DNA of 16,812 bases from Roseibacillus sp. (GTDB lineage Bacteria > Verrucomicrobiota > Verrucomicrobiae > Verrucomicrobiales > Akkermansiaceae). Position numbers and translations under genes: made by a program. The notes beneath the pieces are model-generated. The model made no database searches, was not told where the DNA came from, and worked only from the letters and a program-made list of their open reading frames with translations. The first letter of the stretch is position 1. Every line of letters begins with the position of its first letter. Positions 16,270 to 16,812 of the stretch are shown piece by piece. The stretch lies in contig PBNG01000002.1 of assembly GCA_002723015.1 (NCBI GenBank), positions 9,206 to 26,017 of the forward strand, written 5' to 3'.

Positions 16270-16812
16270 CTAGTCAGACAATATAACAACTCCCGGCAAC
16301 TCTTTTCCCTGCAGAACCCGCTTGAAAGAACGATCGCCGGTCGATAGATGAAATATGTGGTCGTTTAAGCCCCATTTTTTTAGTAGTCTTACGACCTCAT
16401 GGGTTCCGGTTATCGCCGGTATTCCGCTCAGAGTCGCATTCATCAATAAAGAGGCGATGACCCTGCTCCCCTCTCCACTCTGTTCAGTAACATGGTCTCC
16501 CATACGTCCGATCCACACCAACGTCTTTGCGTTTCTTCCTAACTCTCCAAAACGCATCATCGAAAGCGCTCCGATATCAATTCCTTTCTCTTCGGCTTCT
16601 AAGCCAGGTGCTTTCAGGGATCGGGGCAGATCCTGGCCCCCGAGAAGGCTCGGGTCGAACTCATCAATTTTAGCTTGGTCAAAAAAACCGACCCGATGCC
16701 TTTTGAGACCAGGCACCTGATGCTTTGTGACTTCGACCAGACAATCAGTCGGCAATTCAACTTTATCGCCTCCATCTGCCAAAAGTTCCCGGGCTACTTC
16801 TATCTGATCTTC
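16270..16812 (-). CDS. Degenerate phosphoglycerate kinase-like protein, C-terminal part (5' end outside window)
   Basis: The frame is open through the right edge, so only the last 180 residues are visible. They follow the C-terminal domain of phosphoglycerate kinase in order: VELPTDCLVEV (PGK: LPVDVVVA), GIDIG, NAKTLVWIGRMG (PGK: AKTVVWNGPMG), SGIPAITGTHEVVRLLKKWG (PGK: GGGDSAAAVEKxG), HLSTGDRSFKRVL (PGK: STGGGASLEFL) and QGKELPGVVILSD at the end. The fold assignment is good, but the nucleotide-contact residues are changed: WNGPMG became WIGRMG, the GGG loop became ITGTHE, and STGGG became STGDR. A kinase in glycolysis is therefore unlikely; a PGK-fold pseudoenzyme is the better reading. It is co-oriented with vgrG, 203 bp upstream of it. 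The frame carries no stops, so it is not an obvious decayed pseudogene. Whether it belongs to the T6SS operon cannot be told from here. Confidence 0.75.
   Translation of the reverse strand, partial: EDQIEVARELLADGGDKVELPTDCLVEVTKHQVPGLKRHRVGFFDQAKIDEFDPSLLGGQDLPRSLKAPGLEAEEKGIDIGALSMMRFGELGRNAKTLVWIGRMGDHVTEQSGEGSRVIASLLMNATLSGIPAITGTHEVVRLLKKWGLNDHIFHLSTGDRSFKRVLQGKELPGVVILSD

Overview
This window is one continuous minus-strand block of type VI secretion system (T6SS) genes. No convincing gene lies on the plus strand. The host is a Gram-negative-type bacterium, because the window encodes a T6SS sheath, spike, PAAR tip and Rhs cargo. Base composition is moderate and the gene order is not the textbook one for Vibrio, Pseudomonas or enterobacteria. 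No rRNA, tRNA or taxon-specific marker is present, so I do not name a lineage.

Reading in the direction of transcription (right to left), the layout is: (1) the 3' part of a phosphoglycerate kinase-like gene that has lost its nucleotide-binding loops (16270-16812, 5' end outside the window); (2) a ~200 bp gap with a plausible sigma70-type promoter; (3) a long VgrG spike protein with an extended C-terminal tail (13250-16066); (4) a cysteine-rich YkgJ-like/PqqD-like protein (11928-13070); (5) a small detached VgrG-type beta-helix protein (11407-11901); (6) a 1203-residue Rhs/YD-repeat protein with an unrecognised C-terminal tail (7782-11393); (7) a PAAR-like tip protein (7405-7734); (8) a pentapeptide-repeat protein (6313-7395); (9) a DUF2169 protein, the family of T6SS effector adaptors (5130-6311); (10) a single-gene TssB-TssC sheath fusion (3103-5043); (11) a giant coiled-coil protein of at least 1022 residues carrying six exact-length 73-residue tandem repeats (1-3068, C-terminus outside the window).

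The likely logic is an effector-delivery module joined to a structural module. VgrG, the small spike module and the PAAR protein would build the tip. Rhs is the probable cargo cage, and the DUF2169 protein (perhaps with the pentapeptide and cysteine-rich proteins) would help load it. The TssBC fusion forms the contractile sheath, and the repeat-rich coiled-coil protein directly after it is a candidate scaffold, ruler or tether. TssA, E, F, G, K, L, M and ClpV are not in the window. No obvious immunity gene follows the Rhs gene.

The most unusual elements are the 73-residue-repeat coiled coil, the fused sheath gene, the pseudo-PGK upstream of vgrG, the Rhs tail with altered DPxGL motifs, and the cysteine-rich protein embedded between the spike genes.
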